The translations under genes and the position numbers were made by a program. A DNA stretch of 64,000 nucleotides from JACMNW01 sp963708425 (GTDB lineage: Bacteria; Pseudomonadota; Alphaproteobacteria; Rhodobacterales; Rhodobacteraceae): assembly GCA_963708425.1 (NCBI GenBank), contig OY970206.1:1674001-1738000 (forward strand), in the 5' to 3' direction. The notes under the pieces were generated by a model. That model was not told where the DNA came from. It worked only from the letters and a program-made list of their open reading frames with translations, and did not search any database. Every line of letters starts with the position of its first letter. Position 1 is the first letter of the stretch. This document shows positions 26,444 through 35,502 of this stretch, in pieces.

Positions 26444-26913
26444 GGCTGCATATCTGTGCGGTCGGTCGGATGCGAGCCATTGATGCCGAGCGCACAGTTT
26501 TCGACGATTATGTGGCACGCTTCAATCGGACCGCCCGACCCCTTGGTCTTGGGCCATTGCTGGAACACGAGGTCGAAGACCGCAAAGGTGGCGGCATGAC
26601 CGCCGAAGCCGATCTATTGGCGCGCGCCCTGCCAATTGGTGCCTTTGTGGTGGCGATGGATGAACGCGGGTCCGTGTTGTCTAGCCCCGAATTTGCCGCC
26701 CAGCTTGCGAAATGGCGTGATGACGGGCGTCAAGATTTGGCGTTCATCATTGGCGGGGCCGATGGTATTGCCCCCACATTGCGAGCCCGCGCCGATTCAG
26801 TGCTGTCGTTTGGGCGGATGGTGTGGCCGCATATGCTGGTGCGGGTGATGCTTGCTGAACAGCTATACCGAGCTGCGACAATTCTTGGCGGCGGTCCCTA
26901 TCATCGGGCCTGA
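26440..26913 (+). CDS. rlmH: 23S rRNA (pseudouridine-1915-N3)-methyltransferase RlmH
   Basis: RlmH is a small SPOUT (trefoil-knot) methyltransferase acting on helix 69 of 23S rRNA in the assembled ribosome. The 157-residue protein has the SAM-knot segments AFVVAMDERG and LAFIIGGADGI and the C-terminal MLAEQLYRAATILGGGPYHR. The start is the ATG overlapping the rsfS stop, and the in-frame upstream extension is rejected. rsfS-rlmH coupling is common. Confidence 0.95.
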   Translation: MRLHICAVGRMRAIDAERTVFDDYVARFNRTARPLGLGPLLEHEVEDRKGGGMTAEADLLARALPIGAFVVAMDERGSVLSSPEFAAQLAKWRDDGRQDLAFIIGGADGIAPTLRARADSVLSFGRMVWPHMLVRVMLAEQLYRAATILGGGPYHRA

Positions 26914-27012
26914 CGCAAAAATTTCCCGCAATAATTCCACTACCTGACGCCGGTGGTTGCCCCAGCCGCCGTCGCCGCGTAAAACCCCGGCAAAGATATG
27001 AAGGGCCACGCA

Positions 27013-28530
27013 ATGACTGCTCCTAAACCTGTTGTGTTGTGCATACTTGATGGCTGGGGTCTGCGCGAAGATACGTCTGGCAATGCGCCTGCTTTGGCCA
27101 ACACTCCAACGTTTGATCACATCATGGCCACCTGCCCCCACGCGCAGCTGATTACACATGGCCCGGATGTTGGCCTGCCTTCGGGTCAGATGGGTAATTC
27201 AGAGGTCGGCCATACCAATATCGGTGCGGGCCGCGTGGTCGCTATGGATTTGGGCGCGATCGATCTGGCAATCGAAAACGGTAGCTTCGGGCAAAACCCG
27301 GCACTCTTGGCCTTCATAGACACGTTGAGGCGTACCGGCGGCACTGCGCATCTGATGGGCGTGATTTCGGATGGCGGTGTGCATGGCCACATCAGCCATG
27401 TCATCGCCGCCATGCGGGCCATTACCTCGGCAGGGGTTCCAGTCGCGTTACATGCCATCACAGATGGCCGCGATGTGGCACCTACATCGGCGCAGAAATA
27501 CCTGACGCAGCTTACCGCTTGCATGCCAGCAGGTGCACAGGTGGTGACTGTCATTGGCCGCTATTGGGCGATGGATCGTGACAATCGGTGGGATAGGGTC
27601 GAACGCGCTTATCTTGCCATGATGCAAGGCAGGGGCGAAAGAGCAGTAAGCGCCGCCGCCGCCATTTCTGCTGCAACGGCGCGGGGCGAGACAGACGAAT
27701 TTATCGCCCCCACTGCAATTGGCACATATGCCGGGGTCAAAGGCGGTGATGGACTGTACTGCCTGAACTTCCGCGCCGACCGCGCACGCGAGATTTTGGC
27801 GGCCCTGGCCGATCCTGGCTTTACGTCGTTTACAACAGCAGATCGCCCGAGGTTCGCCGCCGCTTTGGGGATGGTCGACTATTCCGCTGCCCATAACGCC
27901 TACATGGCCGTGGCCTACCCCAAACCCGTTTTGGAAAACACCATTGGCGAGTGGCTGGCTAAGCATGGTCGCACTCAATTTCGCTTGGCCGAAACGGAAA
28001 AATACCCGCACGTTACGTTCTTTTTGAATGGTGGCCGCGAAACACCTGAAACGGGCGAAGACCGTTATATGGCGCTTTCACCCAAAGTGGCGACATATGA
28101 TCTGCAACCCGAAATGTCCGCGCCCGAAGTGACCGATCATTTTGTCAGCGCAATTGAGCATGGCTATGATCTGATCGTCGTAAACTATGCCAACCCAGAT
28201 ATGGTAGGCCATACCGGTGATCTTGCCGCTGCTATCGCCGCTTGCGAGGCCGTGGACGAAGGCTTGGGCCGGGCTTTAGCAGCACTACAAAAAGTGGGTG
28301 GCGCGATGATCGTTACCGCCGATCACGGCAATTGCGAAACCATGATTGATCCGGTGACGGGTGGGCCGCATACGTCGCACACCACCAATCCGGTGCCCGT
28401 CATGTTGGTGGGTGGCCCGCAAGGTGCAAAGCTGCGCTCTGGTCGGTTGGCTGACTTGGCGCCGACATTGCTACAACTGATGGGACTGCCAAGGCCGCCC
28501 GAAATGACTGGTGAAAGCCTGATCGTCTGA
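27013..28530 (+). CDS. gpmI: 2,3-bisphosphoglycerate-independent phosphoglycerate mutase
   Basis: GpmI interconverts 3- and 2-phosphoglycerate in glycolysis and gluconeogenesis using two manganese ions. The 505-residue product has the alkaline-phosphatase fold signatures LCILDGWG, QMGNSEVGHTNIGAG (containing the phosphorylated serine) and VTADHGNCE. The start is ATG 27013 (MTAPKPVVL), preceded by GAAGGG, rather than the ATG at 26998. Its stop overlaps the next start (TGATG). Confidence 0.96.
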   Translation: MTAPKPVVLCILDGWGLREDTSGNAPALANTPTFDHIMATCPHAQLITHGPDVGLPSGQMGNSEVGHTNIGAGRVVAMDLGAIDLAIENGSFGQNPALLAFIDTLRRTGGTAHLMGVISDGGVHGHISHVIAAMRAITSAGVPVALHAITDGRDVAPTSAQKYLTQLTACMPAGAQVVTVIGRYWAMDRDNRWDRVERAYLAMMQGRGERAVSAAAAISAATARGETDEFIAPTAIGTYAGVKGGDGLYCLNFRADRAREILAALADPGFTSFTTADRPRFAAALGMVDYSAAHNAYMAVAYPKPVLENTIGEWLAKHGRTQFRLAETEKYPHVTFFLNGGRETPETGEDRYMALSPKVATYDLQPEMSAPEVTDHFVSAIEHGYDLIVVNYANPDMVGHTGDLAAAIAACEAVDEGLGRALAALQKVGGAMIVTADHGNCETMIDPVTGGPHTSHTTNPVPVMLVGGPQGAKLRSGRLADLAPTLLQLMGLPRPPEMTGESLIV

Positions 28531-29654
28531 TGCGTTGCCTTGCCCCATTGGCGCTGCTCTTTGCCCTTGCAGCCCATGCAGTCCTAGCTGAAACAGTGGC
28601 GGAACAGGCTGCCCGCGCCTCGGCCGATCTCTCCACCGCAGTTGCAGCGCTTGACGCAGCCCAATCCGCGCGCGATCAGGTATCGGCCCTTAGCCAAACC
28701 ATTCATGCCTACGAAACCGGGCTTAATGCCCTTCGCGAAGCCCTGCGCGAAGCCAGCATTCGCGAAGCTGCTTTGACCCTTCAGCTCGACGCAAAGCGCG
28801 AGCGCGTGGCGCAGTTGATTTCTGTCTTGACGCAGATCGAGGCCGATCCCGGCCCGCTGTTGCTTTTACATCCAACCGGCGCACTGGGCACGGCGCGGTC
28901 GGGCATGATGGTGGCGGAGGTCACTCCCGCCCTGCACGCCGAGGCGGAAGCCCTGCGCGCCGATCTGACGGAACTGCGCGATCTGCGCCATTTGCAGCTT
29001 GGGGTGGGTGAAAAGCTGACCGCCGGTTTGAAGGCGGCGCAAGCCGCGCGCACCACTTTGTCGAAGGCAATTTCGGACCGTACCGATCTGCCGAAACGCT
29101 TCACCGAAGACCAGAACACGCTACTGGGCCTTCTGGAAAGCTCTGATACCTTAGATGCGTTTGCTGCGGGGTTGACGCTAAATCCGGATGCAACCGGCAG
29201 TATCCGCGATTTTGCCGCCGCCAAGGGTACGTTGCCAATGCCCGTGTTGGGCAAGCTCCTGCGCGGCGCAAACGAGGCTGATGCCACCGGCGCGCGCCGC
29301 CCTGGCATTTCACTGGCAACAAGGCCGCTGGCCATCGTCACTGCACCCTGGCCCGCAACCATCCGTTTTCATGGCCTTTTGTTGGACTACGGAAATGTGA
29401 TGATACTTGAGCCCGGAGGCGGCTATCTTCTGATAATTGCGGGGATGGAGACAATCTATGGTGAACTGGGTGAAGTTGTTGCTGCGGGCGCCCCTTTGGG
29501 ACTGATGGGCGGCAGCGTGCAAGGGGTTGCCGAGTTTCTTGTATCCGCCCAAGAAGGTGGTAGTGCGCAGGCCACAGAAACGCTTTATATGGAACTTAGA
29601 CAGGGCACCACACCGGTTGATCCGGCAGAATGGTTCGCCACGGCGCAAAATTAA
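28530..29654 (+). CDS. EnvC-like murein hydrolase activator (degenerate LytM domain)
   Basis: The 374-residue protein has a signal peptide (MRCLAPLALLFALAAHAVLA), a long coiled coil (about residues 22-210) and a C-terminal M23/LytM domain (about 255-374). The zinc-binding His and Asp residues of active M23 peptidases are not conserved; for example the usual HxH is replaced in YLLIIAGMETIYGEL. As in EnvC and NlpD, it should therefore activate an amidase at the division site rather than cut peptidoglycan itself. It is translationally coupled to gpmI and followed by ctpA. Confidence 0.85.
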   Translation: MRCLAPLALLFALAAHAVLAETVAEQAARASADLSTAVAALDAAQSARDQVSALSQTIHAYETGLNALREALREASIREAALTLQLDAKRERVAQLISVLTQIEADPGPLLLLHPTGALGTARSGMMVAEVTPALHAEAEALRADLTELRDLRHLQLGVGEKLTAGLKAAQAARTTLSKAISDRTDLPKRFTEDQNTLLGLLESSDTLDAFAAGLTLNPDATGSIRDFAAAKGTLPMPVLGKLLRGANEADATGARRPGISLATRPLAIVTAPWPATIRFHGLLLDYGNVMILEPGGGYLLIIAGMETIYGELGEVVAAGAPLGLMGGSVQGVAEFLVSAQEGGSAQATETLYMELRQGTTPVDPAEWFATAQN

Positions 29655-29678
29655 GTAGTCATTAAGGAAAACGGGTCG

Positions 29679-31016
29679 ATGAAAAAGTATGCACTGGTTG
29701 GTTTGGGCGGCACCTTGGCGGGTGCGCTGATCGCCACGCAGATTGCTGGGCCGCTGATCGCACAAGAAGCCACAAAAAGTGCGTCAGTCTATGAACAGCT
29801 TGATCTGTTTGGCGATATCTTTGAACGCATCCGTGGGCAGTATGTCGAAGAAGTGGATAGCGAAAAGCTGATTGAGGCTGCCATCAACGGTATGCTGACC
29901 TCGCTTGACCCACATTCCAGCTATCTCAGCGCCAAAGACTTCGACGACATGCAGGTGCAGACGCGTGGCGAATTCGGCGGGCTTGGCATCGAAGTGACGC
30001 AAGAAGAGGGCTTTGTAAAAGTCGTCTCGCCAATGGATGATACCCCTGCCGACGCTGCTGGCGTGGAGGCTGGCGATTTCATCACCCACGTAAATGCCGA
30101 GTCCGTGCTGGGCCTGACGTTGGACGAAGCCGTTGAATTGATGCGCGGCCCGATCGGATCGGAAATTATCATTACGATCGTGCGCGAAGGCACTCCCGAA
30201 CCATTCGATATATCAATCATCCGCGACACTATCAAACTTACCGCTGTTCGCGGCAGAACCGTTGGCAGCACCGTCGTTCTGCGGGTGACGACGTTCAACG
30301 ATCAAACCTATTCCGGCTTGGAAGCCGAGTTGAAGAAGCAAGTCGAGGCGTTGGGCGGCATGGATAAGGTCGATGGTTTCGTTCTTGATCTTCGCAACAA
30401 CCCTGGCGGGCTTCTTAATCAGGCAATCATGGTTTCCGATGCGTTCTTGGACAAAGGCGAAATTGTCTCAACTCGCGGCCGGTCGGTTGCCGATGGCGAG
30501 CGGTTCAATGCCGAAACGGGCGATTTGACGGGTGGCAAGGCCATGGTCGTGTTGATCAACGGTGGCTCTGCATCGGCATCCGAAATTGTGGCTGGCGCGC
30601 TGCAAGATCATCGGCGTGCCATTGTTGTTGGTACAAAAAGCTTCGGCAAAGGGTCAGTGCAGACACTTGTGCCATTGCGTGGTGATGGGGCAATGCGCCT
30701 GACAACGGCGCGCTATTATACTCCGTCAGGACGGTCTATTCAGGCGCTTGGCGTTGCTCCGGACATCATTGTGAATCAGCCAAAAGTTGAACCGGTTGAT
30801 CCCGATGCGCCGGTTGTCGAGGAACCAAAACCGCGGTCAGAGGCTGATCTGCGTGGCAGCATCACCAACGATTCGATGACCGATGAAGAGCGCCGCCTTC
30901 TGGAAGAAGAGCGTGCGAGGGCCGAAGAATCAGCAAAGCTGCGCGATGAGGATTACCAACTCGCGTATGCCGTCGATATTCTGAAAGGCCTGTCGGCAGT
31001 CGAGCCGAAGCCTTGA
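29679..31016 (+). CDS. ctpA: S41 family C-terminal processing peptidase (CtpA)
   Basis: The 445-residue product has a signal peptide or anchor (MKKYALVGLGGTLAGALIA), a PDZ domain (about 85-165, with GGLGIEVTQEEGFVKVV) and the S41 catalytic core. The serine is in NGGSASASEIVAGAL and the lysine base in GTKSFGKGSVQT. The C-terminal tail is charged and disordered. Ctp proteases trim or degrade periplasmic proteins, including peptidoglycan hydrolases, which fits its place next to the EnvC-like gene. AAGGA precedes the ATG. Confidence 0.95.
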   Translation: MKKYALVGLGGTLAGALIATQIAGPLIAQEATKSASVYEQLDLFGDIFERIRGQYVEEVDSEKLIEAAINGMLTSLDPHSSYLSAKDFDDMQVQTRGEFGGLGIEVTQEEGFVKVVSPMDDTPADAAGVEAGDFITHVNAESVLGLTLDEAVELMRGPIGSEIIITIVREGTPEPFDISIIRDTIKLTAVRGRTVGSTVVLRVTTFNDQTYSGLEAELKKQVEALGGMDKVDGFVLDLRNNPGGLLNQAIMVSDAFLDKGEIVSTRGRSVADGERFNAETGDLTGGKAMVVLINGGSASASEIVAGALQDHRRAIVVGTKSFGKGSVQTLVPLRGDGAMRLTTARYYTPSGRSIQALGVAPDIIVNQPKVEPVDPDAPVVEEPKPRSEADLRGSITNDSMTDEERRLLEEERARAEESAKLRDEDYQLAYAVDILKGLSAVEPKP

Positions 31017-31071
31017 TAATTGCGGACCTGGGCCGCGTTTGGTGCGCGGCCCTACCAACCGGAAACACCAC

Positions 31072-31554
31072 ATGACGGCGAATGCAGACCGTTTGCCATA
31101 CCGGCCTTGTGTCGGTGTCATGCTGATTAATGCTCAAGGCCTGATCTTTGCTGGCCAGCGCATCGACAGCACGACGCCCGCATGGCAAATGCCCCAAGGC
31201 GGCATTGATGACGGTGAAAAGCCGCGCGATGCTGCCTTGCGCGAACTGGTCGAAGAAACCGGGATCACCGCCGATTTGGTTAAGTTCGTCGCCAAGACGC
31301 ATGATTGGCTGACCTATGATTTGCCGCCCGATTTGCTGGGCAAGGTCTGGGGTGGCAAGTATCGGGGCCAGCGGCAGAAATGGTTTCTTTACCGCTATCT
31401 TGGCCGCGATGATCAGATTGCAATTGCCACCGATCACCCAGAATTTTCAACCTGGCGCTGGATAGGTGCTGACGAAATGATTGCCGCTATCGTGCCTTTC
31501 AAGCGTGATGTCTACCTAAAGGCCGTTAACGCGTTCCGCGACCAACTTGCCTGA
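31072..31554 (+). CDS. rppH: RNA pyrophosphohydrolase RppH
   Basis: RppH removes pyrophosphate from the 5' end of mRNA and so triggers decay. The 160-residue protein contains YRPCVGVMLIN, WQMPQGGIDDGEKP and the Nudix helix RDAALRELVEETGI, then WLTYDLP and YRGQRQKWFLYR, all typical of RppH. The start is ATG 31072 (MTANADRLPYRPCVG). It ends the ctpA-rppH block and converges with the luciferase-like gene, directly abutting it. Confidence 0.94.
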   Translation: MTANADRLPYRPCVGVMLINAQGLIFAGQRIDSTTPAWQMPQGGIDDGEKPRDAALRELVEETGITADLVKFVAKTHDWLTYDLPPDLLGKVWGGKYRGQRQKWFLYRYLGRDDQIAIATDHPEFSTWRWIGADEMIAAIVPFKRDVYLKAVNAFRDQLA

Positions 31555-32607
31555 TCAGGTTTTCACCAGCGACTTATCCGCCAGCATTTCCCGTACCATC
31601 GGGATCACTCGTTCGCCATAAAGCCGGATGCTTCTCAGCATCGCGCCATGCGGCAGCGGGCCACTGGAATACTTCATGTCAAACCGCGCAAGGCCCAACG
31701 TCCGAACAGTTGCCGCAATCTTGCGGGCAACGGTTTCCGGTGCACCAACATAAAGCGACCCCTGCGCAATCTCACCCATAAACCGTTCACGCGTGACCGG
31801 TGGCCATCCCCGTTCACCACCTATTCTGTCATGCAACACTTTGTAATGGGGCCATATTTGTTCCATCGCGTCGACATCGGTGTCGGCCACGTAACCGGGT
31901 GAATGCACCCCAAGTGGGCGAATGGAGCGGTTCAGTTGCGCGGTGGCGCGGTGGTACAGATCGACGTAAGGTTTGAACCGCGCCGGATCACCACCAATAA
32001 TGGCAAACATCATCGGCAAGTCATGGCGCACCGCCCGCACCACCAACTCCGGGCTGCCACCAACACCAACCCAAGCAGCAAGGCCCCCCGCGCCAAGCGT
32101 CGGATAAACCTTTTGCCGGTTCAGCGGTGCCCGCGTTTCACCGGACCATGTAACTTCCGGCTTGCGCAAAAGCTGCGCGAAAAGATCGAGCTTCTCTTCA
32201 AACAACAGATCGTAATCTTCCAGATTTTGGCCAAACAGCGGGAAGCTTTCGGTAAACGACCCCCGCCCCAGTACCACTTCGGCTCGCCCGCCGGTAATGG
32301 CGTTCAGGGTCGAGAATCGCTGGAACACGCGCACCGGATCGTCCGAACTTAACACCGTCACGGCAGAACCAAGCTTGATGCGGCTGGTCCGCGCGCCGAT
32401 GGCTGCTAACACCACTTCGGGCGAAGAAATCGCAAAGTCGGCGCGGTGATGCTCACCCAAGCCTATGAAATCGATCCCGACAGAATCAGCAAGAATGCCT
32501 TCTTCGACGACGTCGCGCAGAACCTGATCGTGGGGTTTGAGTACCCCGTCCGCACCAAGCGTCACGTCGCCAAACGTATCCAGCCCCAAAGAAACCTGAT
32601 AATCCAT
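31555..32607 (-). CDS. LLM-class flavin-dependent oxidoreductase
   Basis: The 350-residue protein is a luciferase-like monooxygenase. Family hallmarks are FIGLGEHHRADFAISSPEVV, IKLGSAVTVLSSDDPVRV and VVLGRGSF. These enzymes use reduced flavin and oxygen on varied substrates; the substrate cannot be inferred. The start is ATG 32607 with GGAGG upstream; the longer in-frame extension to 32706 is unlikely. It is divergent from the RidA gene. Confidence 0.9.
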   Translation of the reverse strand: MDYQVSLGLDTFGDVTLGADGVLKPHDQVLRDVVEEGILADSVGIDFIGLGEHHRADFAISSPEVVLAAIGARTSRIKLGSAVTVLSSDDPVRVFQRFSTLNAITGGRAEVVLGRGSFTESFPLFGQNLEDYDLLFEEKLDLFAQLLRKPEVTWSGETRAPLNRQKVYPTLGAGGLAAWVGVGGSPELVVRAVRHDLPMMFAIIGGDPARFKPYVDLYHRATAQLNRSIRPLGVHSPGYVADTDVDAMEQIWPHYKVLHDRIGGERGWPPVTRERFMGEIAQGSLYVGAPETVARKIAATVRTLGLARFDMKYSSGPLPHGAMLRSIRLYGERVIPMVREMLADKSLVKT

Positions 32608-32746
32608 AAAAGCCTCCTGCTGCCGCAAACATAGGACTGGCCGCCCGCAACGCAAACCCTGCATTCGCGCAGGCTGACGTTTGCAATGCTGCACTCTCGA
32701 CTTCACGTGAAAGGCACGGCACCATCAGGCGCAAAGGAGCCTGCCG

Positions 32747-33232
32747 ATGACAGATGCCGAAACCACTGCCCTGAGCTTGGGCCTTGATATCCCTGATTTT
32801 GATCGCTCCGGCTACTACGGAGCCGACTATGGCACGATGAAACCGTTTCACCGCGTTGGCAGATTGCTGTTCCTGTCCGGGCACGTCGCGCAGATTGGGG
32901 CCGAGATCACACACAAGGGCCGCCTCGGCGATAACTTGACCACTGCTCAAGGCTATGCCGCGGCACGTCAAACGGGTCTGAACGTGCTTGGCGGTATCCG
33001 GCAAGCCGTAGGGTCTCTTGATCGGGTGGCGTCGATTATCCGGACGCTGAACTTTGTGGTCTGCACACCTGCCTATGAAGAGGTGCATAGGGTTTCTTCA
33101 GGCCTGTCAGACCTGCTGGTCGAGGTGTTTGGCCAGGAACGCGGCTTGGGCGGACGTGCGACCATCGGGGTAATGGCGCTGGCGCAAGGCGTCTGCTTCG
33201 AAACTTGGGCCACGGTCGAGATTGCCGACTAG
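32747..33232 (+). CDS. RidA/YjgF-family protein
   Basis: The 161-residue protein has RidA family features: GRLLFLSGHVAQ, then AARQTGLNVLGGIRQAVGSLDRV, and C-terminal GGRATIGVMALAQGVCFE. RidA deaminates reactive enamine/imine intermediates of PLP enzymes. This one belongs to the longer subgroup lacking the canonical C-terminal arginine context, so activity is uncertain. GGAG lies upstream of the ATG. The 186 nt that follow hold no gene. Confidence 0.88.
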   Translation: MTDAETTALSLGLDIPDFDRSGYYGADYGTMKPFHRVGRLLFLSGHVAQIGAEITHKGRLGDNLTTAQGYAAARQTGLNVLGGIRQAVGSLDRVASIIRTLNFVVCTPAYEEVHRVSSGLSDLLVEVFGQERGLGGRATIGVMALAQGVCFETWATVEIAD

Positions 33233-33418
33233 CGCGTTTCGGTCGATAGCTAGCTCTGAAACTGCCTGCCATTCGCCTTGGCAAACAGGCACAGGCGGAA
33301 ATCGCCGCTTATATGCGCGAGAGCCTGCCGATGAATCCCCGCCATGGAACCAAATCTTCTTCTCCGCGTTAGAAGTAGGTGTGCGGACGTTTGTCTGCTG
33401 AAATGAACGAGGTAGAAA

Positions 33419-33676
33419 ATGAACAAGTTTCTAATGATTTTGCCACTCGTCGCAGGACTCGCCGCCTGCGAAACTCAAGAACAAAATCAGGTTGCTGGCA
33501 CTCTGACCGGTGCAGCTATCGGTGCTGCTGTTTCAAGCGACGATGACAAGTCCAAGGGCATCATAATCGGCGGGCTCGCGGGCCTTGCCGCAGGCACGTT
33601 GATCAATGGGCGTGATGCACAGGGTCGATGCCTGTACCAACGGCCAGATGGCACCAGATACTACGCATCTTGCTAA
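33419..33676 (+). CDS. Small lipoprotein with glycine-zipper segment
   Basis: The 85-residue protein has a lipoprotein signal (MNKFLMILPLVAGLAAC, lipobox LAAC). Two Gly/Ala-rich glycine-zipper stretches follow (GTLTGAAIGAAVSS and GIIIGGLAGLAAGTLING), and the C-terminal domain reads CLYQRPDGTRYYASC, where two cysteines could form a disulfide. It should sit in the cell envelope. Function is unknown. It has its own strong terminator. Confidence 0.8.
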   Translation: MNKFLMILPLVAGLAACETQEQNQVAGTLTGAAIGAAVSSDDDKSKGIIIGGLAGLAAGTLINGRDAQGRCLYQRPDGTRYYASC

Positions 33677-33685
33677 CCTGAAATA

Positions 33686-33735
33686 CCAAACCGCCCGGCG
33701 AGATATGCCGGGCGGTTTGGATTTAAACTTTTTTT
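33686..33735 (+). terminator. Intrinsic terminator after the glycine-zipper lipoprotein
   Basis: CCAAACCGCCCGGC (33686-33699) pairs perfectly with GCCGGGCGGTTTGG (33707-33720) over a 7-nt loop, with seven Ts at 33729-33735. It may also serve the converging dehydrogenase gene. Confidence 0.9.
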
Positions 33736-33749
33736 GCCGACCTTTTGCA

Positions 33750-34880
33750 TTAGTACACGACCACGCTTCTGATGCTTTCGCCGGAATGCATCAAATCGAA
33801 ACCCTTGTTGATGTCCTCAAGCCGTAGTGTGTGGGTGATCATCGGATCGATCTGAATTTTGCCATCCATGTACCAATCCACGATCCGTGGCACGTCGGTA
33901 CGGCCCCGCGCGCCGCCAAAGGCCGTGCCCTTCCAGATGCGGCCCGTCACCAACTGGAATGGCCGCGTTTCAATCACTGCCCCGGCGGGCGCCACGCCAA
34001 TCACCACAGATACGCCCCAACCACGGTGCGTGCATTCCAGCGCGTCGCGCATCACCTTCACGTTGCCGGTGCAGTCAAACGAATAGTCTGCCCCGCCGAT
34101 CTGGTCGAACGGTGTTTTCGTCATGTTGACGATGTGCTGCACAACAGATCCGTCAATGTCTTTCGGGTTCACGAAATGGGTCATGCCAAACCGCTCGCCC
34201 CACTCCTTTTTGGAAGGGTTCAGATCGACCCCGATGATCATATCCGCGCCCGCCAGCCGCAGTCCTTGGATGACATTCAAACCAATACCACCTAGGCCGA
34301 ACACAACGGCTTTCGCGCCAATCTCGACCTTGGCAGTGTTGATCACCGCCCCGATGCCAGTCGTAACGCCGCAGCCGATATAGCAGATCTTATCAAATGG
34401 TGCGTCCTGCCGCACCTTGGCCAACGCAATCTCTGGCACAACCGTATGGTTCGCAAAGGTCGAACAGCCCATGTAGTGGTAGATCGGCGTGCCATCCAGC
34501 ATCGAGAATCGGCTAGTGCCATCGGGCATCAAGCCCTGTCCCTGCGTGGCCCTGATTGCAGTGCACAGGTTGGTTTTCTGGCTAAGACAGCTTGGGCAGC
34601 TACGGCATTCCGGCGTATAAAGCGGGATCACGTGATCGCCGACTTTCAGCGTTGTCACCCCTGGCCCGCAGGCGATCACTACGCCCGCCCCTTCATGGCC
34701 CAAGATAGCGGGAAACAGTCCTTCAGGATCTGCGCCCGACAGTGTGAATTCATCGGTATGGCAAATGCCGGTGGCCTTAATCTCGACCAAAACCTCGCCT
34801 TCTTTCGGGTCGGCAAGGTTCACTTCCATGATTTCAAGTGGTTTTCCGGCGGCAATGGCAACGGCGGCACGAGTGCGCAT
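33750..34880 (-). CDS. S-(hydroxymethyl)glutathione dehydrogenase (class III alcohol dehydrogenase)
   Basis: This enzyme oxidises the glutathione adduct of formaldehyde to S-formylglutathione with NAD. The 376-residue product has the catalytic zinc site (ICHTDEFT, LGHEGAGVV), the structural-zinc cysteines in CRSCPSCLSQKTNLC and the Rossmann motif VFGLGGIGLNVIQG. STFANHTVV and FGGARGRTDVP are class III signatures. It lies 0.6 kb from tmm, the first gene of the methylated-amine pathway. Three later steps of that pathway release formaldehyde or an equivalent one-carbon unit, so a detoxification role there is likely. The S-formylglutathione hydrolase gene is not in the window. Confidence 0.95.
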   Translation of the reverse strand: MRTRAAVAIAAGKPLEIMEVNLADPKEGEVLVEIKATGICHTDEFTLSGADPEGLFPAILGHEGAGVVIACGPGVTTLKVGDHVIPLYTPECRSCPSCLSQKTNLCTAIRATQGQGLMPDGTSRFSMLDGTPIYHYMGCSTFANHTVVPEIALAKVRQDAPFDKICYIGCGVTTGIGAVINTAKVEIGAKAVVFGLGGIGLNVIQGLRLAGADMIIGVDLNPSKKEWGERFGMTHFVNPKDIDGSVVQHIVNMTKTPFDQIGGADYSFDCTGNVKVMRDALECTHRGWGVSVVIGVAPAGAVIETRPFQLVTGRIWKGTAFGGARGRTDVPRIVDWYMDGKIQIDPMITHTLRLEDINKGFDLMHSGESIRSVVVY

Positions 34881-34933
34881 GGTGAGTTCCTCCCCCTTTG
34901 AGTTTTCTCGAAGGTGTGCGAAAGAGGTACAAA

Positions 34934-35299
34934 ATGCAACGCGGGAAACGACCGATGACCAAAGCTTTTGTGATCTGCGCGCTAGCTTTGATGCTTGCTG
35001 GCTGTGCGCCGACCCCCGAACCCGAGCCGCCCGTGGCGACAGCGCCTGGGATTGATCCAGTTACCGGGCAGCCAGTTGATCTGACCCCCGGATTTGATGA
35101 TCAGGAGCCGGACGTTTGCAGGAGCTCGGTCTATTCCCACCTGATCGGCCAACCTGCCGCCGCAGTTGCTGCCGCGGGCATCAAGGCACCCGTAAGGGTT
35201 GTCCCGCTGGGCGGCGTGATTACCGAAGATTATAGCAGTTCCCGCATCAACTTTTACCTCGACGGTGCTGGCAAGATCGCGAAGATCAACTGCGGATAA
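34934..35299 (+). CDS. Lipoprotein of the I78 peptidase-inhibitor family
   Basis: The 121-residue product has a lipoprotein signal ending in MLAGC. After a proline-rich linker it carries a compact C-terminal domain with DVCRSSVYSHLIGQP, VRVVPLGGVITEDY, INFYLD and IAKINCG. This is the layout of I78 elastase-type protease inhibitors, with a disulfide between the two cysteines. The start is ATG 34934 (AGAGGT upstream); the next in-frame ATG at 34955 is an alternative. It is divergent from the formaldehyde dehydrogenase. Confidence 0.78.
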   Translation: MQRGKRPMTKAFVICALALMLAGCAPTPEPEPPVATAPGIDPVTGQPVDLTPGFDDQEPDVCRSSVYSHLIGQPAAAVAAAGIKAPVRVVPLGGVITEDYSSSRINFYLDGAGKIAKINCG

Positions 35300-35502
35300 A
35301 GATTGGCCGCTTACTTGGATTGCCCCCGCCCACTTTGAGCAATTGGCCTCATGTATTGGATCGTTGTGCCAGTCGCAGCGATCTTTTTTTGTCTGGCGAT
35401 GTTTCATATGGGGAAGAATATTTGACAAGTATGATACAGCTTAACTAGGGTCATTCCATGCCACTCGGCGCCAAAATCGCGCTGGCCAAACTTGGAGATA
35501 TC

